A stretch of DNA of 64,000 nt from CALJFL01 sp047633055 (lineage in GTDB: Bacteria > Pseudomonadota > Gammaproteobacteria > Pseudomonadales > Halieaceae), in contig JBLIEI010000006.1 in NCBI GenBank assembly GCA_047633055.1, forward strand, positions 1 to 64,000. The letters run 5' to 3'. Below are positions 52,434 through 61,882 of the stretch, piece by piece. Both the position numbers and the translations under genes were made by a program. Positions within the stretch are counted from its first letter, which is position 1. Each line of letters begins with the position of its first letter. The notes below the pieces were generated by a model that ran no database searches, was not told where the DNA came from, and saw only the letters and a list, made by a program, of their open reading frames with translations.

Positions 52434-53179
52434 CTAGCTCCAAATTTTCTGAGTCATGGAATTTAGCTTGCGAAATATTTTTGCTCCAATGTCGGCTGTC
52501 GTCTCTCGGTAAACCAAAGTATATATTTTCGGGTCGCACCTTGTTTTGGTCGCTATTACCCAATCTCCATCATCGATATTCTCGAATAGGCCATAATTCG
52601 GATGCTGCTTTACTAGGAGCTCCAATATCTCTTTAACATGGGATGAAACCCTCGCTTCTTGAGACAGGTGTCTATGCGTAATACCGTCAGTAGTATCTCT
52701 AATCTAATCTGATCTGCCGAATCATATGTCCAATTGTAATCATCAAAGATTATTTTACCGTCACGATCCAAGAGCTTATCAACCAGGAAAAACGCCGAGC
52801 TATCGATAGTCTAATTCTTAGGCCCATCAACAATGCACAGATCAAAGACAGTATCACAATTATCGCCGCCAGATTTTCTCGCAATTTCATCGTTCAAAAA
52901 CCAGATATAGCCAGTTTGCAGTCTTACAATTTCAACGTACTTTGACAATCCTAAATCTAGTACCTGGTCCTCTGCAGATGGATGATAGGTGTATCTGGTA
53001 CCGGTGAGATCAACTGATGTAACCTTTCCATGTCCCAGTTCGTCAAGGGCAGTCGCTATTATGCAGGTAGCTGTGCCCTGAGCTATGCCAAGCTCAAATA
53101 TGTTGGAGCGCTTTTCTTCTAGAACCAAATCGGACAAATACTGTGCGTTCCGTTCAGATATGAATGGTATGGTTCCAAC
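52434..53179 (-). pseudogene. Methyltransf_24-type gene with stop and frameshift
   Basis: A leftward relic of a class I methyltransferase. It reads IPFISERNAQYLSDLVLEEK and NIFELGIAQGTATCIIATAL (SAM motif), then LCIVDGPKN, a TAG at 52813-52811, and TIDSSAFFLVDKLL, IIFDDYNWTY in the same frame. The TAG sits where tryptophan is likely (TGG to TAG). Near 52650 the frame shifts, and the end ELLVKQHPNYGLFEN and DGDWVIATKT follows in another frame. No valid start is visible at the 5' end. Two separate lesions make it non-functional. Confidence 0.75.
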
Positions 53180-54151
53180 TTATGCGAATATATGCTCGAA
53201 TTTCAAAAATTACTCCCTACTAAGTGGCCCCTAAGGTTTCAAAAACGATAGGCTAGGTAAATTCCCGCAGTAGAGTTGCGCCTGCAGGTCGGGTGTGACC
53301 TGATTCGAGCTTTGCGCCCAAATCAGACGTGTGCAGAGCCTAGGAATTGCAGATGTATAACAACGCAAGTAGGCATTTAGCGGTCTTGCTCCCTGGGTGG
53401 GGAGAATTTTTCGTACGTATGAAAGTCCAGCCCTGTGGCTCGCGACCGATAGCTTCCAGCGCATCCTTAGATCTCTACCACTGGAATATTTTTAAAAGCT
53501 ATAGCTGTCAGCTTTTTATCCAAGGCTATTTCCGGTGTGTGGGAGACGAAACCTAGGGTGTACATTTTCGCTTAACTTCTACTCTTTCAGGTATGGATAG
53601 TATTCTCCGCAAAGCCGATATTACTGACAAGATTAATATTTGATGTGGCGGTTAGGCCGCCGAACTCCTAGGCGCTGTGGGTACATCGACAGCCCCAAGA
53701 TTTTATCTCGCCGTGGTATAAATGTGAAAATATTGCTGATCAATATTCTTGCCCGACTACATCCAGGAACGGATTTTTCGGTGAAGAGGTATTTACCCAA
53801 TCTGACTAAAGCTCTCGGTTGTCCTGATCTAGCAACCACGATAGTCGCCGACCGTTAAGCCTCAATATATTATAGAATTTGGTGCGCAAGTAAGCCCACT
53901 CAGGGTAAACGTGCAAATGACCCACGACGAACTTGACTTACGCAACGCCGATACTCGTTCAACCTGGTAGCAGCTGAAACTGGATGGCCAGAATTAATCA
54001 CTTAGTTATGGGAAAAAGAATGTCACAAAAAGAGAGCGCCGTATTCAGTATAATGACGGGCAAAACCCCACTTTCTTGCGTTCATGAATATAATTATCGT
54101 GAAAAATGATATTCTATATGTTGAACTATAAAATCTGTGATTAAATTCATC
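53180..54151. other. Degenerate region before the intact sugar operon
   Basis: About 970 bp without a confident gene on either strand; AT-rich. Short protein-like stretches occur leftward near 53400-53500 (for example ALEAIGREPQGWTF) but cannot be joined into a known family. It is probably the tail of the decayed gene set. The promoter of the following glycosyltransferase should lie near its right end. Confidence 0.45.
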
Positions 54152-55090
54152 ATGCCTCAATCCTATAGCACTGCCCCTATTGTACTCTTTGCTTATAACC
54201 GCGTAGATCATGTGAGGAAAACTATTGAGGCATTGGAAAAAAACGCCCCCGCAAAGCTGAGCGACATTTTTATCTACAGCGATGCAGCACGAAATCATCA
54301 GGATGAGAGGGCCGTGAGTCAGGTTCGCGATTATCTCGGCAGAGTTAGCGGCTTTAAATCGATCGACATTATCCACCAAAAAGAAAACCAAGGTTTGGCC
54401 AATTCTATTATTCATGGCGTTACAGACATAGTTAATCGCTATGGGAAAGTCATTGTCATAGAGGACGACATCGTCACTTCACGCTACTTCCTGGATTATA
54501 TGAATAAAGCTTTAAACCATTACGAAAAACAAAAAAGCGTCTGGCATATCGGTGGATGGACACCTCCCATATCGACAGATGGGCTCGATGAGGCTTTTTT
54601 CTGGCGCGGGATGAATTGCTGGGGCTGGGCCACATGGAGTGATCGCTGGGAGCATTTTGAAAAAGACCCTGTAGCACTAATCAATAGCTGGGATGAAGAA
54701 AAAATTCATCAATTCAATTTGGATGGCACATGTGATTTTTGGCGACAAATTACGCTCAACCAATCACAAGTTATCAACACATGGGCGGTATTCTGGTACG
54801 CAACACTTTTCCAACACCAGGGTATTTGCTTGCAGCCTACTTCGACCCTGGTTGAAAATATTGGGCATGATGGTACTGGGGAAAATTGCATCAAAAGTAG
54901 GATCTACAGTACCGTAATCAATGGTTCACGCATTACAAGATTCCCAAGCCATACTCAAATAACAACACTAGCTGAAACACGGATAAAAAACTTTTATCAG
55001 CGATTACGCCCTGTTTTACCACTACGGGTTGCAAGTAAAATTAAACGTCTGATTGTTAAGTTGATAAGACGTCGTGATGCTTACAATTGA
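54152..55090 (+). CDS. GT2-like sugar transferase
   Basis: A 312-residue glycosyltransferase of GT-A fold. It opens with PIVLFAYNRVDHVRKTIEAL, contains KENQGLANSII and the metal motif VIEDDIV (about residues 110-116), and has an acceptor region with WGWATWSDRWEHF. Relatives act in O-antigen or capsule assembly. The gene is markedly AT-rich compared with core genes, a common sign of transfer in surface-sugar loci. The frame also allows GTG 54137; neither start has a strong ribosome site. It is the first intact gene right of the graveyard. Confidence 0.8.
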   Translation: MPQSYSTAPIVLFAYNRVDHVRKTIEALEKNAPAKLSDIFIYSDAARNHQDERAVSQVRDYLGRVSGFKSIDIIHQKENQGLANSIIHGVTDIVNRYGKVIVIEDDIVTSRYFLDYMNKALNHYEKQKSVWHIGGWTPPISTDGLDEAFFWRGMNCWGWATWSDRWEHFEKDPVALINSWDEEKIHQFNLDGTCDFWRQITLNQSQVINTWAVFWYATLFQHQGICLQPTSTLVENIGHDGTGENCIKSRIYSTVINGSRITRFPSHTQITTLAETRIKNFYQRLRPVLPLRVASKIKRLIVKLIRRRDAYN

Positions 55091-55366
55091 GTTAGCTGAT
55101 CAAAAAAACAGTGGGGAGTTCTGCTGCAGACTCCATCATTGGGTCTGAAATTGGCGCCGAAGTTGCAATAGAACGTACCTGTGTAAAAGCCTGCGAAAGG
55201 TATTTGAAACACGCAGTATGTAGGGACGGAATATCATTAAACGATACAGCATTTTTAGCGAGTGGTTCTACCAATATGATAAAAAACCCTGTCTGTTATT
55301 AATTGATAACGCTTTAAACCCCAAGTTTTTTTTTAGGATTTTGTTAGCTTTAATTAGGGAGAATCT
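55091..55366. other. Gap before rfbF
   Basis: About 275 bp. Short frames of about 60 codons exist on both strands with no recognisable product. The last 20 bp hold the AGGGAGA ribosome site of rfbF. No JUMPstart/ops element was seen. Confidence 0.4.
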
Positions 55367-56137
55367 ATGAAAGCCGTCATCCTTGCCGGAGGCATTGGTA
55401 CACGTTTAAGCGAAGAGACTGTCAATAGGCCTAAACCTATGATTGAGATTGGCGGAAAGCCTATTCTATGGCACATTTTAAAAATGTACTCTGCACACGG
55501 TATTAACGACTTTATTATCTGTTGTGGCTATAAGGGCTATGTCATCAAAGAGTACTTCGCTAACTATTTTTTGCATATGTCCGATGTTACTTTTGATATG
55601 GCGAACAATAAAATGCAGGTACATCACCAGAATGCAGAACCCTGGAGGGTGACCTTAGTTGATACGGGAGATGATACTTTGACGGGAGGTCGGCTCAAGC
55701 GAGTATCACAGTACATAGAGCAGGAAGAGGCTTTTTGTTTCACTTATGGCGACGGCGTTAGCGATGTCGATATTGGAGCGCTGGTGCGGTGCCACCTACA
55801 ACACGGGAAACTTGCCACGGTCACTGCAGTACTGCCACCCGGGCGCTACGGTGCGCTGGAATGTTCAGGCAGTCAGGTGACAGGGTTTATCGAAAAGCCT
55901 CGTGGCGATGGTGGCCTGATAAACGGAGGATTTTTTGTGTTGTCACCCAAGTGCCTTGACCTTATCTCCGGTGATTCGACCAGCTGGGAGGACAAACCGC
56001 TTAAGTCGCTTTCGGCTATGGGAGAAATGATGGCATTTGAGCACCATGGCTTTTGGCACGCCATGGATACGCTGCGCGACAAGAATATGCTTGAAGATCT
56101 GTGGATGTCAGATAAGGCGCCCTGGAAAGTCTGGTGA
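55367..56137 (+). CDS. rfbF: Glucose-1-phosphate cytidylyltransferase
   Basis: A 256-residue nucleotidyltransferase making CDP-glucose from CTP and glucose-1-phosphate. The signature AGGIGTRLSEETVNRPKPM and the FIICCGYKGYVIKEYF and TYGDGVSD segments are those of RfbF/DdhA, not of the dTDP or UDP enzymes. Full length. It begins a run of overlapping genes; its TGA overlaps the rfbG start (GTGA). Confidence 0.94.
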   Translation: MKAVILAGGIGTRLSEETVNRPKPMIEIGGKPILWHILKMYSAHGINDFIICCGYKGYVIKEYFANYFLHMSDVTFDMANNKMQVHHQNAEPWRVTLVDTGDDTLTGGRLKRVSQYIEQEEAFCFTYGDGVSDVDIGALVRCHLQHGKLATVTAVLPPGRYGALECSGSQVTGFIEKPRGDGGLINGGFFVLSPKCLDLISGDSTSWEDKPLKSLSAMGEMMAFEHHGFWHAMDTLRDKNMLEDLWMSDKAPWKVW

Positions 56138-57195
56138 GTATGCCGCAGCGGTCATTCTGGCAGGGAAAACGTGTACTACTCACCGGACACAGCGGCTTCA
56201 AGGGCGCGTGGCTTTCATTGTGGCTGCATCGACTAGGCGCTGATGTCTGTGGTGTTAGTCTGCCGCCGGATAGCGCGCCGAATCTATTTGCACTGGGCCG
56301 CATTCATGAGGTTTGTCAGAGCCATTTTTGCGACATCAGAGAAGCAAATGAGATGGCGAGCGTGGTTGAGGCATTTGACCCAGAGGTGACTTTCCACTTA
56401 GCTGCCCAGTCGCTGGTGAGGCCTGGTTATAGAAAACCGCTGGATACCTTTACAACAAATATTATGGGGACTGCGCATGTTCTTGATGCGTTGCGAGGCC
56501 GGGAAAATGCCAGGGTTGCCGTGATGGTTACCACGGATAAAGTGTACAGGAACCTTGAACACGGCAGGGCGTTTCGAGAGGATGACCCGCTTGGGGGACA
56601 TGACCCCTATAGTGCCAGCAAGGCCGCGAGTGAGATTATAATCGGTAGTTATCGCGATGCTTTCCTGCGGGAGCAAGGCGTAGCCGTTGCTTCCGCACGT
56701 GCCGGTAATGTCATTGGGGGTGGCGACTGGTCTGAAGACAGGTTAATTCCTGATGCAGTTCGTGCATGGCAAGGGGGCTCTGAACTTGAGATCCGCAGTC
56801 CCGACGCGGTTCGGCCCTGGCAGCACGTGCTGGATCCATTGGCGGGATATCTTATACTCGCTGAGCGTTTATGGATGATGCCAGCCCTGGCGGGGGCCTA
56901 CAATTTTGGTCCGCGTCCAGATGCTGCTGCAAGTGTTAAAGATGTTATTGAATTGGCGCGGGCTGCCTATGATTCGGCCCGAGTCAGGTATGTGGCAAGT
57001 AAAAGTGGTCCCCACGAGGCAGGCTTACTGATGCTGGAGCCTGAAAAGGCTGCACTGGAACTGGACGTAATACAGCGTTGGACTGTTTCCGCGAGTGTTA
57101 AGCGAACATTAAACTGGTATCTTGCACAGCACGGTGGTGCGGAGGCTCGAGACCTATGCATGGCCGATATTGCTGATTTTGAGAACGAGAAATGA
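56134..57195 (+). CDS. rfbG: CDP-glucose 4,6-dehydratase
   Basis: A 353-residue short-chain dehydrogenase converting CDP-glucose to CDP-4-keto-6-deoxyglucose. The NAD-binding motif is LLTGHSGFKGAWLS; the catalytic YxxxK lies in YSASKAASE; the family marker WSEDRLIPDAVRAW is present. Start GTG 56134 overlaps the rfbF stop (ATG 56140 is an alternative). The product is the branch point for the next enzymes. No rfbH (3-dehydratase) follows, so C3 oxygen is probably retained. Confidence 0.94.
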   Translation: MSMPQRSFWQGKRVLLTGHSGFKGAWLSLWLHRLGADVCGVSLPPDSAPNLFALGRIHEVCQSHFCDIREANEMASVVEAFDPEVTFHLAAQSLVRPGYRKPLDTFTTNIMGTAHVLDALRGRENARVAVMVTTDKVYRNLEHGRAFREDDPLGGHDPYSASKAASEIIIGSYRDAFLREQGVAVASARAGNVIGGGDWSEDRLIPDAVRAWQGGSELEIRSPDAVRPWQHVLDPLAGYLILAERLWMMPALAGAYNFGPRPDAAASVKDVIELARAAYDSARVRYVASKSGPHEAGLLMLEPEKAALELDVIQRWTVSASVKRTLNWYLAQHGGAEARDLCMADIADFENEK

Positions 57196-57755
57196 GTCGA
57201 TTTACGCAAACGTGTTTGCCTCTCACGGGGCTTACTCTCTTGAAAAGACAGCGTTCAGGAGATGATCGAGGATTTTTTTCCAGAATTTTTTGTGCTGAAA
57301 CTCTTCGGAGTATCGGCTGGGATAAACCCATCTCCCAGATTAACCACACCTACACCAAAAAGAAGGGCACCGTGCGCGGTCTTCACTTCCAGCGCCCTCC
57401 TTACAGTGAAATTAAGCTCGTAACTGTTCTTTGCGGTGAAGTATGGGACCTTGCCGTTGACTTGCGTGAAGAATCTACAACCTATCTACATTGGCATGCA
57501 GAGCTACTTTCCAAGGGCAATGGTCGAGCCATGCTGGTTCCTGAGGGATTTGCCCATGGATTCCAAACGATGACGGATGACGTGGAGCTACTCTATTGTC
57601 ACTCTGCCGTCTACAATCGGAGCGCGGAGGCTGGATTGAGTCCAGTCGATCCACGTCTGAATATCAAGTGGCCAATGGATATATGCGAGCTGTCACATCG
57701 TGATAAAAATCACCCCCTTATTGATCAGTCATTTGTAGGGTTCACTGCCCTATGA
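57192..57755 (+). CDS. RfbC-like sugar 3,5-epimerase
   Basis: A 187-residue cupin of the dTDP-4-dehydrorhamnose 3,5-epimerase family. The catalytic His lies in VRGLHFQ, with AHGFQ and the C-terminal DPRLNIKWP signature. It overlaps rfbG by 4 nt. In this operon it probably epimerises the CDP-4-keto-6-deoxy sugar or its methylated product at C3 and/or C5; the exact positions cannot be read from sequence. Confidence 0.9.
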   Translation: MSRFTQTCLPLTGLTLLKRQRSGDDRGFFSRIFCAETLRSIGWDKPISQINHTYTKKKGTVRGLHFQRPPYSEIKLVTVLCGEVWDLAVDLREESTTYLHWHAELLSKGNGRAMLVPEGFAHGFQTMTDDVELLYCHSAVYNRSAEAGLSPVDPRLNIKWPMDICELSHRDKNHPLIDQSFVGFTAL

Positions 57756-58975
57756 AGTGCAGATGTTGCGATAGTGAGCTGGTTCACACATTCTTGGATC
57801 TGGGCTTTGCGCCTCCATCAAATGCATACTTGACTGTCGAAAAACTCAACCGACCAGAAAAATACTTTCCACTGAGAGTGAAAATCTGCGATAAATGCTG
57901 GCTGGCTCAAACGGAAGATTATGCGGAAGCAAGTCTGCTATTTGACGCAGATTACGCGTATTTCTCCAGCACCTCGCTTAGCTGGTTGACTCACGCCGCG
58001 AACTTTTCGAAAAAGATAACGCAGCGTCTGGGTTTGTCAGGCGATAGTTTTGTTATCGAGGTAGCGGCGAATGATGGTTACCTCCTGAAAAACTTTGTTA
58101 CCGCCGGCGTGCCCTGTCTTGGAATCGAGCCGACGGCAAGTACGGCATCCGCTGCTGAGAAACACGGCATTGAAGTCATAAGGGGTTTCTTCGGCGAAGA
58201 GCTGGCCTGTCATTTAGCTGAGAATGGACAGCAGGCCGATCTGGTTGTGGGAAACAATGTGTTCGCGCATGTCCCGGATATTATTGATTTTGCGCGGGGT
58301 TTAAAAACCGTGCTTAAGCCAGGGGGGACTGTAACGCTTGAGTTTCCTCATTTGATGGAGCTCATTCGGAATACTCAGTTTGATACGGTTTACCATGAGC
58401 ATTTTTCATACCTGTCATTGTATGTGGTGAGGCACATATTTGAGCGGGCTGGTTTGCGGATTCAGGATGTCGAAACGCTTTCTACACACGGCGGAAGTCT
58501 GCGAGTTTACGGCTGTCATAGAGAGGATGAGCGTGAAACGGAGCTGGCGGTAGACCGATTGTTGACAGAGGAAACAGACTTTGGTCTTCGGGACATTGGA
58601 ACATACCGGGGATTTCAGTCCAGGGCGGACAAGCTCAAGGATGATCTGCTGGGTTTTTTGCTAGAGCAGAAGCGAATAGGTAAGCAAGTGGCTGGCTATG
58701 GCGCCGCGGCCAAGGGCAATACGCTGCTGAATTATGCCGGAGTAAAAACGGATTTATTGCCCTTTGTCTGCGATGCGGCTTTGGCTAAGCAGGGGAAATT
58801 TATGCCCGGTAGCCATATCCCGATTTTTGCACCTTCAGTCCTTGCCGAGAGTCGGCCCGATTATGTCCTGATTTTGCCGTGGAACCTGGCAGCTGAAGTT
58901 AAAAAGCAAAATGAAGCACTTTCCGACCTGGGTACCCGGTTCGTTACTGCTATACCGCGGCTGGAAATTCTATGA
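57752..58975 (+). CDS. Sugar C-methyltransferase (TylCIII/NovU type)
   Basis: A 407-residue methyltransferase with the three-part layout of sugar C-methyltransferases. An N-terminal zinc-binding domain carries MKCRCCDSE and ICDKC; a central SAM domain carries IEVAANDGYLLKNF and VGNNVFAHVPD; a C-terminal domain carries GYGAAAKGNTLLNY. Homologues methylate carbon C3 (or C5) of nucleotide-linked 4-keto-6-deoxy sugars. It overlaps its neighbours by 4 nt on both sides. With rfbF and rfbG it implies a CDP-linked branched 6-deoxyhexose. Confidence 0.88.
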   Translation: MKCRCCDSELVHTFLDLGFAPPSNAYLTVEKLNRPEKYFPLRVKICDKCWLAQTEDYAEASLLFDADYAYFSSTSLSWLTHAANFSKKITQRLGLSGDSFVIEVAANDGYLLKNFVTAGVPCLGIEPTASTASAAEKHGIEVIRGFFGEELACHLAENGQQADLVVGNNVFAHVPDIIDFARGLKTVLKPGGTVTLEFPHLMELIRNTQFDTVYHEHFSYLSLYVVRHIFERAGLRIQDVETLSTHGGSLRVYGCHREDERETELAVDRLLTEETDFGLRDIGTYRGFQSRADKLKDDLLGFLLEQKRIGKQVAGYGAAAKGNTLLNYAGVKTDLLPFVCDAALAKQGKFMPGSHIPIFAPSVLAESRPDYVLILPWNLAAEVKKQNEALSDLGTRFVTAIPRLEIL

Positions 58976-59799
58976 CCGGTGTTGTATTGCTAACCGGTGC
59001 AACAGGCTTCGTTGGTCGACAAGTACTACATACTTTGCTTGAACGCGGTCAGGCGGTGCGGGCGGTGGTTCGCCGCAGCAAGGTGGCTGAGATGGCAGAT
59101 CAGTGCAGTTTAGAGTCGATAGTCGGTACGAATGATTTGTTCAACGAAACTGAACAGTGGTGGGCGGAAACTTGTGCCAATGTGGATACCGTAATTCACC
59201 TTGCCTGGAGTGTTGAACCTGGGAAGTATCTGGATTCAGCAAAAAATATGCACTGCCTCAGTGGTACTCTGGCTTTAGCCCAGGGCGTCGCAAAAGCCGG
59301 CGTCAGGCGCTTTATCGGTATTGGTACGTGCTTTGAATATGACCTTTCTCACGGAGATTTATCGGTTGATACTCCCTTGAATCCACTAACTGTCTATGCA
59401 GGATCAAAGACGGCATTGTATATGGTGCTGCGATCATGGTTCGAACAATCGGGAATCGAGTTTTCGTGGTGTCGACTTTTTTATCTGCATGGCGAAGGGG
59501 AGGATTGCAGACGTCTGGTGCCTTATATTCGTAATCAATTGTCAGCCGGGCAAATAGCCGAATTAGGTAGCGGCACGCAAGTACGAGATTTTCTGGATGT
59601 TTGCATTGCTGCGGGAATGATTGTGGATGTGGCTTTGGGTGGCTCTAAAGGTGCTGTCAATATCTGCTCGGGCTACGCTGTGACAGTACGGGAGTTGGCT
59701 GAAAAAATTGCGGACGAATATGGTCGTCGGGACTTACTTGATTTTGGTGCTCGCGCCGACAGTCCCTTCGATCCCCCTTTTGTTGTTGGTATCCCATAG
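58972..59799 (+). CDS. NAD-dependent epimerase/dehydratase (likely 4-ketoreductase)
   Basis: A 275-residue extended SDR. NAD(P)-binding LLTGATGFVGRQVL; catalytic YxxxK in YAGSKTALY. It follows the C-methyltransferase with a 4-nt overlap, so reduction of the C4 keto group to finish the sugar is the natural role. The protein ends at about the usual length of the compact forms. Epimerase activity is an alternative. Confidence 0.85.
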   Translation: MTGVVLLTGATGFVGRQVLHTLLERGQAVRAVVRRSKVAEMADQCSLESIVGTNDLFNETEQWWAETCANVDTVIHLAWSVEPGKYLDSAKNMHCLSGTLALAQGVAKAGVRRFIGIGTCFEYDLSHGDLSVDTPLNPLTVYAGSKTALYMVLRSWFEQSGIEFSWCRLFYLHGEGEDCRRLVPYIRNQLSAGQIAELGSGTQVRDFLDVCIAAGMIVDVALGGSKGAVNICSGYAVTVRELAEKIADEYGRRDLLDFGARADSPFDPPFVVGIP

Positions 59800-59817
59800 A
59801 TCTTTTAGAGAAATGAC

Positions 59818-60588
59818 ATGGATGATTTTCAGAACGAAGTTTCAGAACGAATAAACGCCCTAGGGAATAACCCAGTGCTGTCCCAAAGTGCAGCAGAATT
59901 TATGCGTGCATCTACAGAGCCTAAATATTGCTACAACTTTACGTGGCAAGGACGGCCGATTATTCAGTATCCCCAGGATATTATTGCCATGCAGGAGCTA
60001 ATCTGGACTGTAAGACCAGATTTGATTATTGAGACAGGTATAGCCCACGGTGGCTCGCTTATTTTTAGTGCATCTATGCTTGCCATGTTGGATATGTGTG
60101 ACGCTATTGAGATGGGGACTGACTTCAATCCTGCGGTATCTCAGCGCAAGGTTCTCGGCATAGACATAGATATCAGGTCTCATAATCGTCGTGCGATTGA
60201 AGCCCATCCCATGGCGAGTCGCATTGAGATGATAGAGGGCTCTAGTATTGATTCCGCCATAATTAGTCAGGTGAATGCTATCGTAGAAAATTATTCAACC
60301 GTACTGGTTTGCTTAGATAGTAATCACACTCATGACCATGTACTGAATGAACTAGAAGCCTATGCGCCGTTGACGAGTATTGGTAGTTATTGCGTTGTCT
60401 TTGACACTATCGTGGATGACTTGCCTTCTGATATGTATCCGGATCGACCCTGGGGGCCGGGCAACAACCCTAAAACGGCATTGAGGGAATACCTCAAAAC
60501 ACACAGTGAATTCGAGATAGATAAAACCATAGATAGCAAATTGCAAATTTCTGTGGCCCCTGACGGTTATTTGAAAAAGGTTAGTTGA
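59818..60588 (+). CDS. CmcI/rhamnosyl O-methyltransferase-like protein
   Basis: A 256-residue protein of the cephalosporin-hydroxylase/CmcI family, which are SAM-dependent O-methyltransferase folds. Signatures: FTWQGRPIIQYPQDI, IETGIAHGGSLIFSA (SAM loop), LGIDIDIRSHN and CLDSNHTHDHVLNEL. Family members in polysaccharide loci are thought to O-methylate sugars, or serve in tailoring. ATG 59818 lies 18 nt after the SDR. Confidence 0.82.
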   Translation: MDDFQNEVSERINALGNNPVLSQSAAEFMRASTEPKYCYNFTWQGRPIIQYPQDIIAMQELIWTVRPDLIIETGIAHGGSLIFSASMLAMLDMCDAIEMGTDFNPAVSQRKVLGIDIDIRSHNRRAIEAHPMASRIEMIEGSSIDSAIISQVNAIVENYSTVLVCLDSNHTHDHVLNELEAYAPLTSIGSYCVVFDTIVDDLPSDMYPDRPWGPGNNPKTALREYLKTHSEFEIDKTIDSKLQISVAPDGYLKKVS

Positions 60589-60594
60589 GGGAAA

Positions 60595-61641
60595 GTGCAC
60601 AAGCCAAAAATTACAACCGTCATCCCGACATTCAGGCGGCCACTGTTATTGAAAAGGGCCATCGAAAGTGCAATGAGACAGCGCTTCGATAATATTTCTA
60701 TCTGCGTTTATGATAATGCGTCCGGTGATGAAACTGAATCTGTCGTCCGAGAATTAATGCAACAGGATCACAGAATATCCTATGTAAAGAATGACGAAAA
60801 TATCGGGTGTATCGCCAACTTTTATAAAGGCGTAGAGGCTGTTGAGACGGACTACTACTCCATATTGAGTGATGATGACATCCTGCTTGAGAACTTTTAC
60901 GCTGATGCGATGCAGGAGGTAGAGAAAAACACGAGTCTTGGCTTTGTCTGCTTGAAAACAATGGTAATAGACGATGTTGCCGGACGTGTCATGTTGCGAG
61001 AATCCGATTGGAAGGCGGGCGTGTTCTCACCTTCGAAAGAGGTGGTTAGACGCATGTCAGATTCACACTTTACGTCCACCGGGGTTCTATTTTCAAAAAA
61101 ACTTCGTGATGCTGTCGGCCCATTCGATGCCTCTGGAGATGATGCTTTGTATGTAACAATGGCCGCAGGCGCTTTCCCTTTTTCGTATCTCGATAACTAT
61201 GGCGCTGTGTGGATTCAGCATGAGGAGGGCTACACTGCTACGACGGGGTTGCGGGGGAAGGATGCTAAAGCTGTTCGGGCGCAAATGTTGGTCACATTGA
61301 ATCGGTGCATGAATTTGGATATTCCGGACGACCGTAAAGCCCAGCTGATAGCGATAATTAGTGATGCTTACAGGATATCCCTGGAATGGCTTGCACTTAA
61401 ATCAATCAGTCTTTCTTCATCATCGTCAGATCAATCGGATTCTGAGTTGATATTCGACTCAAGCCTGAGTTACTCCGGTATTATACTGGCTTTCACCCGA
61501 TTGCCGCCGCCCTTGTCGAAAGTCGCTCTAGTTCTTTACAGAGGGGCAGTCGTACTTTCCCGAAAGGTGAGAGTCCATCGCAGGAGATTTCAGGGTGCTG
61601 AGATACCCGGAAACATTCAGCGCCTACTTAAAATTAGGTAA
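60595..61641 (+). CDS. Family 2 glycosyltransferase
   Basis: A 348-residue GT2 enzyme. It opens TTVIPTFRRPLLLKRAIESA; the nucleotide-sugar metal motif is LSDDD (about residue 95). A C-terminal segment (about 290-320) is hydrophobic to basic and may sit at the membrane. Start GTG 60595, with GAGGGAAA just upstream, 6 nt after the CmcI-like gene. As last gene of the operon it is a candidate for transfer of the CDP-activated sugar. Confidence 0.85.
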   Translation: MHKPKITTVIPTFRRPLLLKRAIESAMRQRFDNISICVYDNASGDETESVVRELMQQDHRISYVKNDENIGCIANFYKGVEAVETDYYSILSDDDILLENFYADAMQEVEKNTSLGFVCLKTMVIDDVAGRVMLRESDWKAGVFSPSKEVVRRMSDSHFTSTGVLFSKKLRDAVGPFDASGDDALYVTMAAGAFPFSYLDNYGAVWIQHEEGYTATTGLRGKDAKAVRAQMLVTLNRCMNLDIPDDRKAQLIAIISDAYRISLEWLALKSISLSSSSSDQSDSELIFDSSLSYSGIILAFTRLPPPLSKVALVLYRGAVVLSRKVRVHRRRFQGAEIPGNIQRLLKIR

Positions 61642-61882
61642 ACGGATAGAGTACCTTTCTCGGCTTCCAGTATGGTTTCGAGTAACACCTTCCAGAGTGT
61701 GCTGAGACGCTTGGTGACGTCAGCTGGCGTTTTAGGGACCTTGGCCGCCTTGCGGGCCAGAGATTCGATTTTCTTTTTTGTTCCTGGCTGCTTTCATCTC
61801 TCATAATTAGAATAGTTAAGGGCAAGCCGTTATACCGGTTTATCTGCACGCTCTCACAACTCCAATTGACACCTACCTTAAT
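61642..61882. other. Convergent gap with possible gene remnant
   Basis: About 240 bp. Leftward, a short stretch reads SLARKAAKVPKTPADVTKRL and on to the edge of the operon; it looks like a relic of a coding gene, perhaps a transposase C-terminus, but I cannot name it. No clear terminator hairpin. Confidence 0.35.

Noticed and set aside
61642..61882. Insertion sequence between the two glycosyltransferase groups
   Set aside because: Only a short protein-like stretch remains, with no terminal inverted repeats or target duplication; not enough to call an element.
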